From NCBI GenBank assembly GCA_945902215.1, contig CAMDML010000024.1, positions 1 through 42,025 on the forward strand: a stretch of 42,025 nucleotides of DNA. Direction: 5' to 3'. The position numbers and the translations under genes are program-made. The DNA is from Klebsiella pneumoniae. Its GTDB lineage: Bacteria > Pseudomonadota > Gammaproteobacteria > Pseudomonadales > Pseudohongiellaceae. The notes under the pieces were generated by a model, which was given only the letters and a program-made list of their open reading frames with translations, had not been told where the DNA came from and did not search any database. Every line of letters begins with the position of its first letter. Position 1 is the first letter of the stretch. Below are positions 8,085 to 15,720 of this stretch, piece after piece.

Positions 8085-10527
8085 AGTCTCTTTCCCGATA
8101 TCCGCTGATGCCATTGTTCAGTATGCCGGCGACATTGCCGCCGAGCAGACTGCCAAGGCCTTTTAGTTCAAATTGTACAAAGATGCCGCTGTTGTCATCC
8201 TCGATGCCGCCGAAATACAGCGCGTCGTTGTCGATCCATTTACGCGCCAGTACCCGCACCGTCCAGCAGCAGTTGTCATATTCGACCCCGGCAATGGTTT
8301 CCAGGTTCCGCTTGTTGGCGTGATCATAATTCCAGCGCCCGATGAGCCCCCAAGACTGGTTCAAGGGCCAGATGCCGGAAAGATCGGTCTGGTTGATGGT
8401 GCGCTTGAGCCAGGGGCTGCTCAGATGGGCGGTGTCGTCGCGGTAACGGTAGCCCAAATTGAGGATGTGATCTACATCGGACTGGTACTGAAACTGGAAA
8501 GAACCTACTTGCATGTCATGGTTCTGCTTGTCCCACTCCAGATAGGCGCCTGCGCGCCAATTTTCGGCCACACGGTAGTTGAATTCTCCTGCTATGGCCG
8601 AGCCGGCACGCAGTTCGGCCTGCCCGGGCATGTTGAACAAAGTGACACGGCGGTCGCGGAAATAGCGGATCTGGCCGAGGCTGGCGCGGGCCAGCTCCCG
8701 GCCACGGCCGTCATATACCCGCGAACTCACGGCGAGCGTGAGCTGGTTGGTGTCGCCGACGCGGTCTTTGCCGCTGAAACGGTCGTCGCGGAACAGTTGG
8801 TTGAACGCGAAGGTCAGTTCGCTGCTGTCGAACACGGGAATGTCACTCTGGTCTTCGTATTCGCTGTAGAGATAGTACAGGCGCGGTTCCAGTGTTTGCA
8901 GGTAGTCGGTGTCGCCCAGCGTAAGGGTGCGTTCAAAGATGAGGCCGCTGTCGATATTGCCGGTGACAATGCCGCGGCCCGGTTTGGCATCACTGTTCAG
9001 CGCCTGATCGTCGAGATTCCAAGCTGCATATTTGTATTTGACTGTGGGCGTTATGAAAGTGCCGGCGTTGGACCAAGGCAGGCTTATCTGCGGTGTCAGC
9101 GCCAAGCGGCTGCCGGTGACGCGTGCGCCGCTGGCAAGTTGTGCGGGTGTAAAGCGGTTGCGATTCACGTTGCGGTCGAACACGGTGTATTCGCTGTCGA
9201 TGCCATATTCGATGCCGGAAGCGGTATACCAGTTGGCATCGAGATTGACGCGTGGCAGCGTGCGATAGGGTGTTGCCAGCGGGGAAACCGCGGGATCGAT
9301 GATTTGAAAATCTTCGGTGGCTGCGGTCAGGTTCCACACCGGGCCCCGGTAGTTTACGCGCGCATCGCGGTACAGGAAGCTCTGCGCGGTGCTGAACAAA
9401 CCGTTGTTGCCAAAGTCCTGGAAATAATCGATGTCGCTGACTGCCGCGTAATCGGCACTGGCACTCCAGCCGCGGCCCAGTACACCCTGAAAATCGTAGT
9501 TCAGCAGCCAGCGGTCGGACACCGGAGGACTGTCGCTCAAAGGCAGATTGCGGGTGGCGGGATCGTACAGGTTGTCGCTCGGCAAAAACTGCATGTCGAG
9601 CACTTGCTGTGTCGAGAGGCTGCGCTGGCGTAGCTCGGTGCCGAGCATCACCCCGCGTTCGGTCTGGATGCGCGGGGTCAGTGTGGCGTCGTAATTGGGT
9701 GCGAGATTCAGGTAGTACGGTGTCGCAATATCGAGGCCGCCGTCGCGCGTGGAACCGATGACCGGCGCGAGAAAACCCGTGGCGCGCGCATCGCTGATCG
9801 GGAAACTGATATAGGGGAGGTAGACCAGAGGCACGTCTCTCACACGCAACGTGACATTTCTGGCAGTACCGCGGCCGCTGGGCTGATCAAGCCTGATCGA
9901 GTCGGCTTCAATAAACCAGGAATTGTCGCCAGGCTCGCAGCGCGTGAACACGCCGTTGTCGATGGTGACCACGCCCTTGGCATCCGTGTAGACGATGACC
10001 TCTGCATTGCCACGCGCGGCGATGGTGTGCAGCAGATAGGAAGCCTCGTGGATTTCGCTGGTGGCAGCGGCTTGGTCGATATGCGCAGTGGCGCCGGTCA
10101 GCAGCAAACCGGGCTGGCGGATCTGAACATTGTCGGTGAGGTCGATGGTGGCGGTGCCGCGGTCGTAGGTGGCGCTACTGGCGGTGATCACGGCGTCTTG
10201 CTGCATGATCTGCACAGCGCCTTGCACAGTGACTCGACTCGCATCAGTCCAGTCGAAGGCGTCACCATCCAGTATCAGCGTGCCGGGAGCTCCGGGTACT
10301 ACCGGAAAAGGGGGTTCCACATAGCGGCCGCAGCAGTTGGTGTCGATGGTAGCCTGCTGCTCCAGAGTCAATTCCTCCCATGAGACCCAATCGGTTTCTG
10401 CGGCATCAGAAGAGAGTGTGGAAGGTTGGGCATTGGCGAGAAGAGGAAGGAGCAGCAGCGGCAGTGACGCCAGCGTAAATTGCCCGTTCCGGACGCGCGC
10501 GCCAAAATGCGGGATTGAGCTAAACAT
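8062..10527 (-). CDS. lptD: LPS-assembly outer membrane protein LptD
   Basis: Outer-membrane beta-barrel that, with LptE, inserts lipopolysaccharide into the outer leaflet. It has 821 residues. A signal peptide is visible (LASLPLLLLPLLANAQ). The periplasmic LptA-like jellyroll covers roughly residues 80-250 (repeated GAVQIMQQDAVITA-type strands), and the barrel follows, ending in an aromatic-rich C-terminus. E. coli LptD needs four cysteines for two long-range disulfides; here I find five: C65 and C66 (NCCGRYVEPP), C197 (FTRCEPGD) and C753-C754 (DNCCWTV). The gene heads a minus-strand run of six and is divergent from amgK, as in Pseudomonas. The regulatory region between them is about 140 bp. 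Confidence 0.96.
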   Translation of the reverse strand: MFSSIPHFGARVRNGQFTLASLPLLLLPLLANAQPSTLSSDAAETDWVSWEELTLEQQATIDTNCCGRYVEPPFPVVPGAPGTLILDGDAFDWTDASRVTVQGAVQIMQQDAVITASSATYDRGTATIDLTDNVQIRQPGLLLTGATAHIDQAAATSEIHEASYLLHTIAARGNAEVIVYTDAKGVVTIDNGVFTRCEPGDNSWFIEADSIRLDQPSGRGTARNVTLRVRDVPLVYLPYISFPISDARATGFLAPVIGSTRDGGLDIATPYYLNLAPNYDATLTPRIQTERGVMLGTELRQRSLSTQQVLDMQFLPSDNLYDPATRNLPLSDSPPVSDRWLLNYDFQGVLGRGWSASADYAAVSDIDYFQDFGNNGLFSTAQSFLYRDARVNYRGPVWNLTAATEDFQIIDPAVSPLATPYRTLPRVNLDANWYTASGIEYGIDSEYTVFDRNVNRNRFTPAQLASGARVTGSRLALTPQISLPWSNAGTFITPTVKYKYAAWNLDDQALNSDAKPGRGIVTGNIDSGLIFERTLTLGDTDYLQTLEPRLYYLYSEYEDQSDIPVFDSSELTFAFNQLFRDDRFSGKDRVGDTNQLTLAVSSRVYDGRGRELARASLGQIRYFRDRRVTLFNMPGQAELRAGSAIAGEFNYRVAENWRAGAYLEWDKQNHDMQVGSFQFQYQSDVDHILNLGYRYRDDTAHLSSPWLKRTINQTDLSGIWPLNQSWGLIGRWNYDHANKRNLETIAGVEYDNCCWTVRVLARKWIDNDALYFGGIEDDNSGIFVQFELKGLGSLLGGNVAGILNNGISGYRERDYVQNQFR

Positions 10528-10595
10528 GGCAGGGGCGCGGAGGGGGGCGGGTCACTTCTACAATCCGGTGGCTGTGGGGCATGGGGCGGACTCAC

Positions 10596-10624
10596 TTCAA
10601 CGTCAGAGTGCGCTAGGGCATAAT
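10596..10624 (+). promoter_or_regulatory. Candidate sigma-70 promoter for amgK-murU
   Basis: A -35-like TTCAAC (10596-10601) and -10-like CATAAT (10619-10624) are separated by exactly 17 bp. They would start transcription near 10631, about 40 bases before the amgK ATG, in the lptD/amgK divergent spacer. Prediction from sequence only. Confidence 0.4.
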
Positions 10625-10671
10625 GCTGTGTGGATTCTATGAATTCAGCCCTGACTAAACAAGGAATACGG

Positions 10672-11748
10672 ATGCCCCCCGATGTTCTCAGACAGCGTGC
10701 AGCTGATCTGCAGCAATGGTTTACCGGACTTTTGCCTTCCCTTGCCGGGGGAGCCTTGCAAGGCGCGCTCCGGCCGGTGAGCGGTGACGCCAGTTTCCGC
10801 CGTTATTTTCGTGGCGTGACCACCAAGGGCACCTGGATTCTGGTGGACGCGCCGCCTGCCCGTGAAAACAGCAAGCCTTTTGTTGCGGTGGCCGCACTGT
10901 TCGCCGCAGGCGGGGTTGCGGCGCCTGCTGTTATCGCGACCGACCTGTCTCGTGGCTTCATGTGCTTGAGTGATCTCGGCGATACCGTGTTGTGGGTGCC
11001 ACTCGACGCTGCGCAGCGCAATCCGGCAGTCACGCCCGCCGCATCCTTCTTGTATCAATCTGCTTTTGCAGAACTGTTGAAGATCCAGCGCTGCGACGCG
11101 ACCACGCTGCCACCCTACGATGACGCGCTGCTGTTGCGCGAAATGCGCCTGTTCACCGAGTGGTTCTGCGGCGGCCTGATGCAGCTCACACTGACAGCTG
11201 CCGAACACGCCATGCTGGAAGAAGTGTATGCGTTTCTCGTGGAGGCAGCCCTGGCGCAACCGCAGGTGTTCGTGCATCGTGACTATCATTCACGCAACCT
11301 GATGTACCGCGAGGGTCAGGCGCCTGGCGTTATCGACTTCCAGGATGCCGTGCGCGGGCCGCTGACATACGACATCGTTTCATTGCTGAAGGATTGTTAT
11401 ATCGAATGGCCGCGCGCACAGGTGAATGCCTGGGTGCTGGACTATGCGGCACAAGCGGAGCGTGCCGGTATCGTTGAAAAACTGAATGGCACGGCTTTTC
11501 TGCGCGATTTTGACCTGATGGGTGCGCAGCGTCATCTCAAGGTACTGGGCATTTTCAGCCGGCTCTGGCTGCGTGACGGCAAGCGCGGCTATCTTCGCGA
11601 CATTCCATTGACGATGCGTTATCTCGTCTCGGTATTGCCCGAACATCCGCAGTTGGCTGCATTTGCGGGTTGGTTGCACACACATATCCTGCCCAATTTG
11701 GCTGCCGCACTGATCCGTACCCAAGCAGAAGCAAAGGCACCTGTATGA
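10672..11748 (+). CDS. amgK: Cell-wall amino-sugar anomeric kinase AmgK
   Basis: Kinase of the aminoglycoside-phosphotransferase fold that phosphorylates the anomeric carbon of N-acetylmuramic acid and N-acetylglucosamine in peptidoglycan recycling. MurU then converts MurNAc-1-phosphate to UDP-MurNAc. The ATG at 10672 has a good ribosome site (AAGGA, 6 bases away) and gives 358 residues; upstream ATG 10639 and GTG 10630 lack one. Motifs are RPVSGDASFRRYFRG (nucleotide-binding strand), the catalytic loop HRDYHSRNLMY with GVIDFQDA (Mg-binding Asp), and PLTYDIVSLLKD. The stop overlaps the murU ATG (ATGA at 11745-11748). The position, divergent from lptD and followed by murU, matches the Pseudomonas locus and supports the assignment. 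Confidence 0.92.
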   Translation: MPPDVLRQRAADLQQWFTGLLPSLAGGALQGALRPVSGDASFRRYFRGVTTKGTWILVDAPPARENSKPFVAVAALFAAGGVAAPAVIATDLSRGFMCLSDLGDTVLWVPLDAAQRNPAVTPAASFLYQSAFAELLKIQRCDATTLPPYDDALLLREMRLFTEWFCGGLMQLTLTAAEHAMLEEVYAFLVEAALAQPQVFVHRDYHSRNLMYREGQAPGVIDFQDAVRGPLTYDIVSLLKDCYIEWPRAQVNAWVLDYAAQAERAGIVEKLNGTAFLRDFDLMGAQRHLKVLGIFSRLWLRDGKRGYLRDIPLTMRYLVSVLPEHPQLAAFAGWLHTHILPNLAAALIRTQAEAKAPV

Positions 11749-12446
11749 AAGTGATGTTGCTCGCCGCAGGCAAAGGCACGCGCATGCTGCCGCTGACGGC
11801 TGCCACGCCCAAACCCTTGCTCAAAGCCGGCGGTGTCACGCTGATCGAACAGCAGATTCGCAAACTGGCCGCACAGGGCTTTACCGAGTTTGTCATCAAT
11901 CACGCATGGCTTGGCGCGCAGATCGAGCAGGCGCTTGGCGATGGCAGTGCCTTGGGGGTCAGCATTCAATGGTCGCGTGAAGGTGAACCCCTGGAGACAG
12001 CAGGTGGCATCGTGCGTGCCTTGCCACTGCTGGGGCCGCAACCCTTTGTTGTGGTGAATGCAGATATCTGGACTGATTTTCCGTTTGCCACTCTCGGTTC
12101 AGCGCTGGGTACCAACGATCTGGTGCATCTGGTGCTGGTACCCAACCCGGAACATCATCCTGCCGGTGACTTTGGGCTTGCCGCCGGGCGTTTGGTGCTA
12201 AAAGAAGCGGTTACCACGGCGAGTAACACCTACAGCGGCATCGCCGTGTTCGATCCACGCCTGTTTGCCGGTACGCCGGAAGGCAAGGCGCCCTTGCTGC
12301 CGCTGCTGAAACAAGCCATCGCGGAAACCCGTGCCAGCGGCACACTCTTTGGCGGCCAATGGATTGACGTTGGCACGCCAGAGCGGCTTGCGGCACTGGA
12401 TGCGCAGTTGGGCTTTGCTGGGTGGGCGGAAACACTGACTCATTAA
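11745..12446 (+). CDS. murU: N-acetylmuramate alpha-1-phosphate uridylyltransferase MurU
   Basis: Transfers UMP to MurNAc-1-phosphate, producing UDP-MurNAc and bypassing MurA/MurB. In Pseudomonas this recycling route lowers sensitivity to fosfomycin. The 233-residue protein has the sugar-nucleotidyltransferase N-terminus LAAGKGTRMLPLT with TPKPLL, the metal-binding VVNADIW, and the C-terminal WIDVGTPERL. The frame is open 25 codons upstream within amgK, but the ATG at 11745 places the signature at the N-terminus and gives the classic four-base overlap with amgK. Paralogues such as RfbA/GalU-type enzymes share the fold; the pairing with amgK decides the assignment. Confidence 0.92.
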   Translation: MKVMLLAAGKGTRMLPLTAATPKPLLKAGGVTLIEQQIRKLAAQGFTEFVINHAWLGAQIEQALGDGSALGVSIQWSREGEPLETAGGIVRALPLLGPQPFVVVNADIWTDFPFATLGSALGTNDLVHLVLVPNPEHHPAGDFGLAAGRLVLKEAVTTASNTYSGIAVFDPRLFAGTPEGKAPLLPLLKQAIAETRASGTLFGGQWIDVGTPERLAALDAQLGFAGWAETLTH

Positions 12447-12508
12447 TGGTAAGCGATTGAATAGCACTACTTCCTTTACACAAGAAGCTTTACCCACGAG
12501 GCGTCACG

Positions 12509-13477
12509 ATGAGCACTAAGAACAACAACACTAGTGACAAGAGTGGGGAGAAGAGCGGCACCAAATCGCCGATCCCCCGCCGCCAACCCGACCACCCGTT
12601 TCCCACGGCCGCAGAAGATTTGTTCAATGCCCGCCAGGAACTGGAACAAGGCCTCACCAGTGCGCAGCTGGCGTCACCTTCCTACCGGCTGGCCTTTGAC
12701 GATGCCAATTTTCTGCTGGGCGAGGATCAGCGCGGCGTGCGCCTGATGCTGGAGCTTAACAAGCCGGAGATGATACTGAAGCAGCACGGCATTGAGCGTA
12801 CGGTGGTGATGTTTGGCAGTGCGCGCACGCCGACTCCCGAGATGGTGACGGAGGCTGAAGAGGAGGCGAGGCAGCAGCTGTTGATTGCGCCGCAGAATCC
12901 GGGCGTGTTGCAGAAACAGAAACGGCTGGAATTCCAGAGATGGCAGTCACGGTTCTATGAGGAGGCACGCAAACTGGCAGCGTTGGTGACGGAACGCTCA
13001 CAATGCGAGGGCTGTACGCCATTGCATGTGATCACCGGCGGTGGCCCTGGCATCATGGAAGCGGCCAACCGTGGGGCGATGGAGGCAGGTGGCAAGTCCA
13101 TCGGTCTCAATATCGTGCTCCCGCATGAACAGAATCCGAATCCATACATCACGCCGGAGTTTTGCTTCCAGTTTCACTATTTTGCGATTCGCAAAATGCA
13201 TTTTCTGATGCGGGCGCGTGCGCTGGTGGTATTCCCTGGTGGTTTCGGTACGCTCGATGAGTTGTTTGAAACATTGACCCTGATTCAGACGCGCAAGATT
13301 ACGCCGATGCCGATTCTGATTTTTGGCCGGGAGTACTGGGAAAAGCTGATTGACTTCGACTACATGGTTGAACAGGGTGTGATCAGTGCTGAAGATCTGG
13401 GTTTGTTCCGGTATGTTGAAACGGCGGAAGAGGCTTGGGAGTTGATTCGGGCTTCTGTTGAGACTGCGATTAAGTAG
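12509..13477 (+). CDS. LOG-family (TIGR00730-like) nucleotide phosphoribohydrolase-like protein
   Basis: Rossmann-fold protein of the LOG / so-called lysine-decarboxylase family. Characterised members cleave nucleoside 5'-monophosphates (cytokinin riboside monophosphates in plants, AMP or pyrimidine nucleotides in bacteria). The signature elements are GGGPGIMEAANRGA and PGGFGTLDELFE, which hold the Arg and Glu of the active site. At 322 residues it is longer than the simple 190-240-residue LOG proteins because of a helical N-terminal region of about 100 residues. The first 20 residues are polar and contain a 12-bp tandem repeat (DKSG, EKSG, TKSP; 12536-12571). The gene stands 62 bp after murU. 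The physiological substrate cannot be read from the sequence. Confidence 0.88.
   Translation: MSTKNNNTSDKSGEKSGTKSPIPRRQPDHPFPTAAEDLFNARQELEQGLTSAQLASPSYRLAFDDANFLLGEDQRGVRLMLELNKPEMILKQHGIERTVVMFGSARTPTPEMVTEAEEEARQQLLIAPQNPGVLQKQKRLEFQRWQSRFYEEARKLAALVTERSQCEGCTPLHVITGGGPGIMEAANRGAMEAGGKSIGLNIVLPHEQNPNPYITPEFCFQFHYFAIRKMHFLMRARALVVFPGGFGTLDELFETLTLIQTRKITPMPILIFGREYWEKLIDFDYMVEQGVISAEDLGLFRYVETAEEAWELIRASVETAIK
12536..12571 (+). repeat. Three 12-bp tandem units in the 5' end of the LOG-family gene
   Basis: Three in-frame 12-mers encode DKSG, EKSG and TKSP. The first two differ at two bases; the third is more diverged. They lie in the unstructured N-terminal tail and belong to the pattern of short tandem arrays at gene ends in this window. 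Confidence 0.6.
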
Positions 13478-13486
13478 GTGGTTGTT

Positions 13487-13698
13487 CTGGACACCCACTC
13501 GGTTTTTATTGAACGTGATGCTGCAGCGAAAGGGCCGCCTTGGGGTGTCGTTTTGCACCTCCGCTCAGGACCGCCCTACAGAGCACAACTAACCCTTGCC
13601 GGGACGCAACCCGGCAAAGTGCGCTTCCTTCGCTGTTCGGCGCAAAACGTCACCCCAAGTCGTCCCCTCTAGCTTCAACTGGAATTCTCGTGGGTGTC
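13487..13698. repeat. Palindromic intergenic element P1 (terminal and internal inverted repeats)
   Basis: The left end begins CTGGACACCCACTCG, 10 bases after the LOG stop; the right end is CTCGTGGGTGTC (13687-13698). Inner arms 13537-13559 and 13639-13661 are inverted repeats matching at 20 of 23 positions. At the centre, TTGCCGGG (13596-13603) and CCCGGCAA (13610-13617) form a perfect 8-bp stem with a 6-base loop. The outer-arm order GACACCC, then TTGAA, then GGG-rich, is shared with the element at 25063-25233. No transposase and no obvious target duplication were seen. Confidence 0.75.
13596..13617. terminator. Hairpin at the centre of P1, possible bidirectional terminator
   Basis: Perfect GC-rich 8-bp stem with the loop ACGCAA, between two convergent genes. 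There is no T-tract on either side, so intrinsic termination is uncertain; it may only be the core of the repeat element. Confidence 0.3.
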
Positions 13699-13771
13699 AA
13701 AAGGTGCGCAGATTCTGGCACGCACGGAAAATCGAACGGGTTCTGAGGGCGCGCATTCAGACATCCCCGGC

Positions 13772-13827
13772 CAGGCCCTCCCAACTGCAGCACCGCAACA
13801 CGTTCAACGCGAGTGGGTGTCCAGACG
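13772..13827. repeat. Half-element P2, near-duplicate of 29491-29546
   Basis: 56 bases ending GAGTGGGTGTCCAGACG, matching 29491-29546 at about 45 of 56 positions without gaps, including the shared blocks GGCCCTCCCAACTGCA and GAGTGGGTGTCCAGAC. Read from htpX it begins about 17 bases after the htpX stop, the same polarity relative to the gene as the other arms. Confidence 0.75.
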
Positions 13828-13843
13828 AGGACTGACCAAGAAA

Positions 13844-14719
13844 TTACTGGCTCTGGTTTTCCAATGCACGAATGCGTTCGGCAAGTGGCGGATGGCTGGA
13901 GAACAGCGACTGCATCCGGCCAGTGTTGATGCCGAAGGCGAGGAGTTCGTCGGGCATTTTGGCTTGTTGCGAAGACTGCAGGCGGCGCAGGGCGGAGATC
14001 ATTTTGCTGCGGCCGGCGAGAGAAGCACCGCCGGCATCGGCGCGGAATTCGCGCCAGCGGGAAAACCACATCACGATCATCGAGGCGAAGATGCCCAGGA
14101 CGATCTGGGACACCATTGATACGATCCAAAAAGCCGGGCCGTGACCGCGCTGGACGCGAAACACCACGCGGTCGATCACGAAGGCGATGACGCGCGACAG
14201 GAAAATCACAAAGGTATTCACGACGCCCTGAATCAAGGTCAGCGTCACCATGTCGCCGTTGGCGACGTGACTTATTTCATGCGCGAGCACAGCTTCGATC
14301 TCGTCGCGGCTCATGCTGCTGATGAGACCCGTGCTAACAGCGACGAGTGCAGCGTTCCGGTTCCAGCCAGTGGCAAAGGCGTTGGGTGCGGCCTGGTTGA
14401 ATACACCTACTTCCGGCATGCGGATCCCGCTTTGTTCGGCTTGACGTTCAACCGTGTGCAGCAACCAGCGTTCGAGTTCGTTGCCAGGCTGGCGGATGAT
14501 TTGAACGCCCATCGACATCTTCGCCATTGTTTTGGACAACAGCAGCGAAATGAGCGAGCCGCTGAAACCGATGATGGCGGAATAAACCAGTAGGGCCTGC
14601 AGATTGAGATCGACCCCGTTGGTTTGCAAGAGGCCCTGGAAACCGAGCAGGCTGAAGATCAGCGAAATCAGCGCCATTACGGCGACGTTGGTGGCGAGAA
14701 ACAACACTATTCTGAGCAT
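13844..14719 (-). CDS. htpX: Membrane zinc metalloprotease HtpX (M48B)
   Basis: Inner-membrane protease that helps FtsH in quality control of misfolded membrane proteins. The ATG at 14719 has a GGAG ribosome site 7 bases upstream and gives 291 residues beginning MLRIVLFLATNVAVM, matching E. coli HtpX in length and start. The frame stays open 64 codons further upstream, but nothing there resembles the family. Two N-terminal membrane helices are followed by the zinc motif AHEISHVANGD; two further hydrophobic segments (GVVNTFVIFLSRVIAFVI and the one around SQIVLGIFASMIV) follow, then the third zinc ligand region REFRADAGGA. It is transcribed towards the LOG-family gene, and the repeat-filled spacer lies at its 3' end. 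Confidence 0.95.
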   Translation of the reverse strand: MLRIVLFLATNVAVMALISLIFSLLGFQGLLQTNGVDLNLQALLVYSAIIGFSGSLISLLLSKTMAKMSMGVQIIRQPGNELERWLLHTVERQAEQSGIRMPEVGVFNQAAPNAFATGWNRNAALVAVSTGLISSMSRDEIEAVLAHEISHVANGDMVTLTLIQGVVNTFVIFLSRVIAFVIDRVVFRVQRGHGPAFWIVSMVSQIVLGIFASMIVMWFSRWREFRADAGGASLAGRSKMISALRRLQSSQQAKMPDELLAFGINTGRMQSLFSSHPPLAERIRALENQSQ

Positions 14720-15009
14720 GGGGATTCTCCGGTCAGGCTTGTACAGAAGTATGGGGGTGATCCGGCGCTTTTCAACGTGGCGGTCGCGGCGCGGCCAGCC
14801 CGCATCTGGCAGGGCAAGACTAACCACGCCGGCCACGATGCACACAGCACTGGCCGGCCGTGGCGCCGCTATTGCCTGCAACAGAAGTGCGCCAAAAAGC
14901 CGTCCAGTCAATGTAGTTTGTCCGCGGTAGTGACCGTGTTTGCGGCTGTAAGTTGCGCTGAAAGTCGATACAATATGGGTCTGTTTTCAGCCGCATATTG
15001 TGTGCCCTC
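14720..15009. other. Divergent regulatory spacer between htpX and rpe
   Basis: 290 bases without a convincing gene. It should hold the promoters of htpX and of the rpe-trpEGC operon. A -10-like TACAAT stands at 14969-14974 on the plus strand, but no -35 element lies at a proper distance. The open frames crossing it are not family-like. Confidence 0.4.
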
Positions 15010-15720
15010 ATGTCTGTCCCCAAGCCTGCCCTAAAGGGAATGCGCGACTACCTGATAGCCCCTTCCATCCTCTCCGCCGACTTTGCCCGTCTGGGTGAGG
15101 AAGTCGAAGCTGTGCTCGCAGCGGGTGCCGATGTGGTGCACTTCGATGTGATGGACAACCACTATGTACCCAACCTGACAATCGGGCCGCTGGTCTGCAA
15201 AGCGCTCAGTGCCCATTTAAAAAAGAAGGACATCAGGGCGCCCATCGACGTGCATCTGATGGTCACTCCAGTGGACCACCTGATTCAGGAGTTCGCCAAG
15301 GCTGGTGCTACCTTCATCAGCTTCCACCCGGAAGCCTCTCATCATGTTGATCGCTCGCTGCAATTGATCCGTGATTTGGGTTGTAAGCCGGGCCTTGTGC
15401 TGAATCCGGCAACTCCCATCGATTGTCTTGAATACGTCATGGACAAGCTGGACCTGATTTTGCTGATGTCCGTGAACCCCGGTTTCGGCGGCCAGAAATT
15501 CATAGCATCCACGCTGGGCAAACTCACCCAGGTTCGCAAACTGATTGATGCCAGCGGCCGTGACATCCGCCTTGAAGTGGACGGCGGCGTGACCATCGAC
15601 AACATCGCCGAGATCGCATACGCCGGTGCTGACATGTTTGTGGCCGGCTCCGCAATTTTCGGCAGCGGCGACTACAAGGCCGCGGTTGCCGCCATGCGCA
15701 AGGAACTGGCTGCGGTATGA
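15010..15720 (+). CDS. rpe: Ribulose-phosphate 3-epimerase
   Basis: Interconverts ribulose-5-phosphate and xylulose-5-phosphate in the pentose phosphate pathway. TIM-barrel motifs are clear: [30 protein letters not shown] (metal and substrate residues), VDVHLM-type strand [16 protein letters not shown] and LEVDGGV. The ATG at 15010 gives 236 residues; the ATG at 15040 ([11 protein letters not shown]) aligns better with E. coli Rpe, but its AGGG sits too close to the start, so the choice is open. The stop overlaps the trpE start by four bases. In Pseudomonas gph lies between rpe and trpE; it is absent here. Confidence 0.95.
   Translation: MSVPKPALKGMRDYLIAPSILSADFARLGEEVEAVLAAGADVVHFDVMDNHYVPNLTIGPLVCKALSAHLKKKDIRAPIDVHLMVTPVDHLIQEFAKAGATFISFHPEASHHVDRSLQLIRDLGCKPGLVLNPATPIDCLEYVMDKLDLILLMSVNPGFGGQKFIASTLGKLTQVRKLIDASGRDIRLEVDGGVTIDNIAEIAYAGADMFVAGSAIFGSGDYKAAVAAMRKELAAV

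Larger units (their letters stand above)
13478..13843. other. 366-bp gene-free stretch between convergent genes, filled with palindromic elements
   Basis: No credible gene. The stretch lies between the stops of the LOG-family gene (plus) and htpX (minus). It holds a palindromic element (13487-13698) and an inverted half-element (13772-13827). The outer edges form an imperfect inverted repeat: CTGGACACCCACTCG near the left stop and its complement near the right stop. Open frames here are short and lack family features. Confidence 0.8.

Noticed and set aside
8173-9633. Long plus-strand open frame (486 codons) opposite lptD
   Set aside because: It lies entirely antisense to a well-supported gene and its translation has no family-like motifs; long shadows are common in GC-rich codon bias.
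14720-14911. 64-codon upstream extension of htpX
   Set aside because: The ATG at 14719 has a ribosome site and matches the HtpX N-terminus; the extension has no similarity I recognise.
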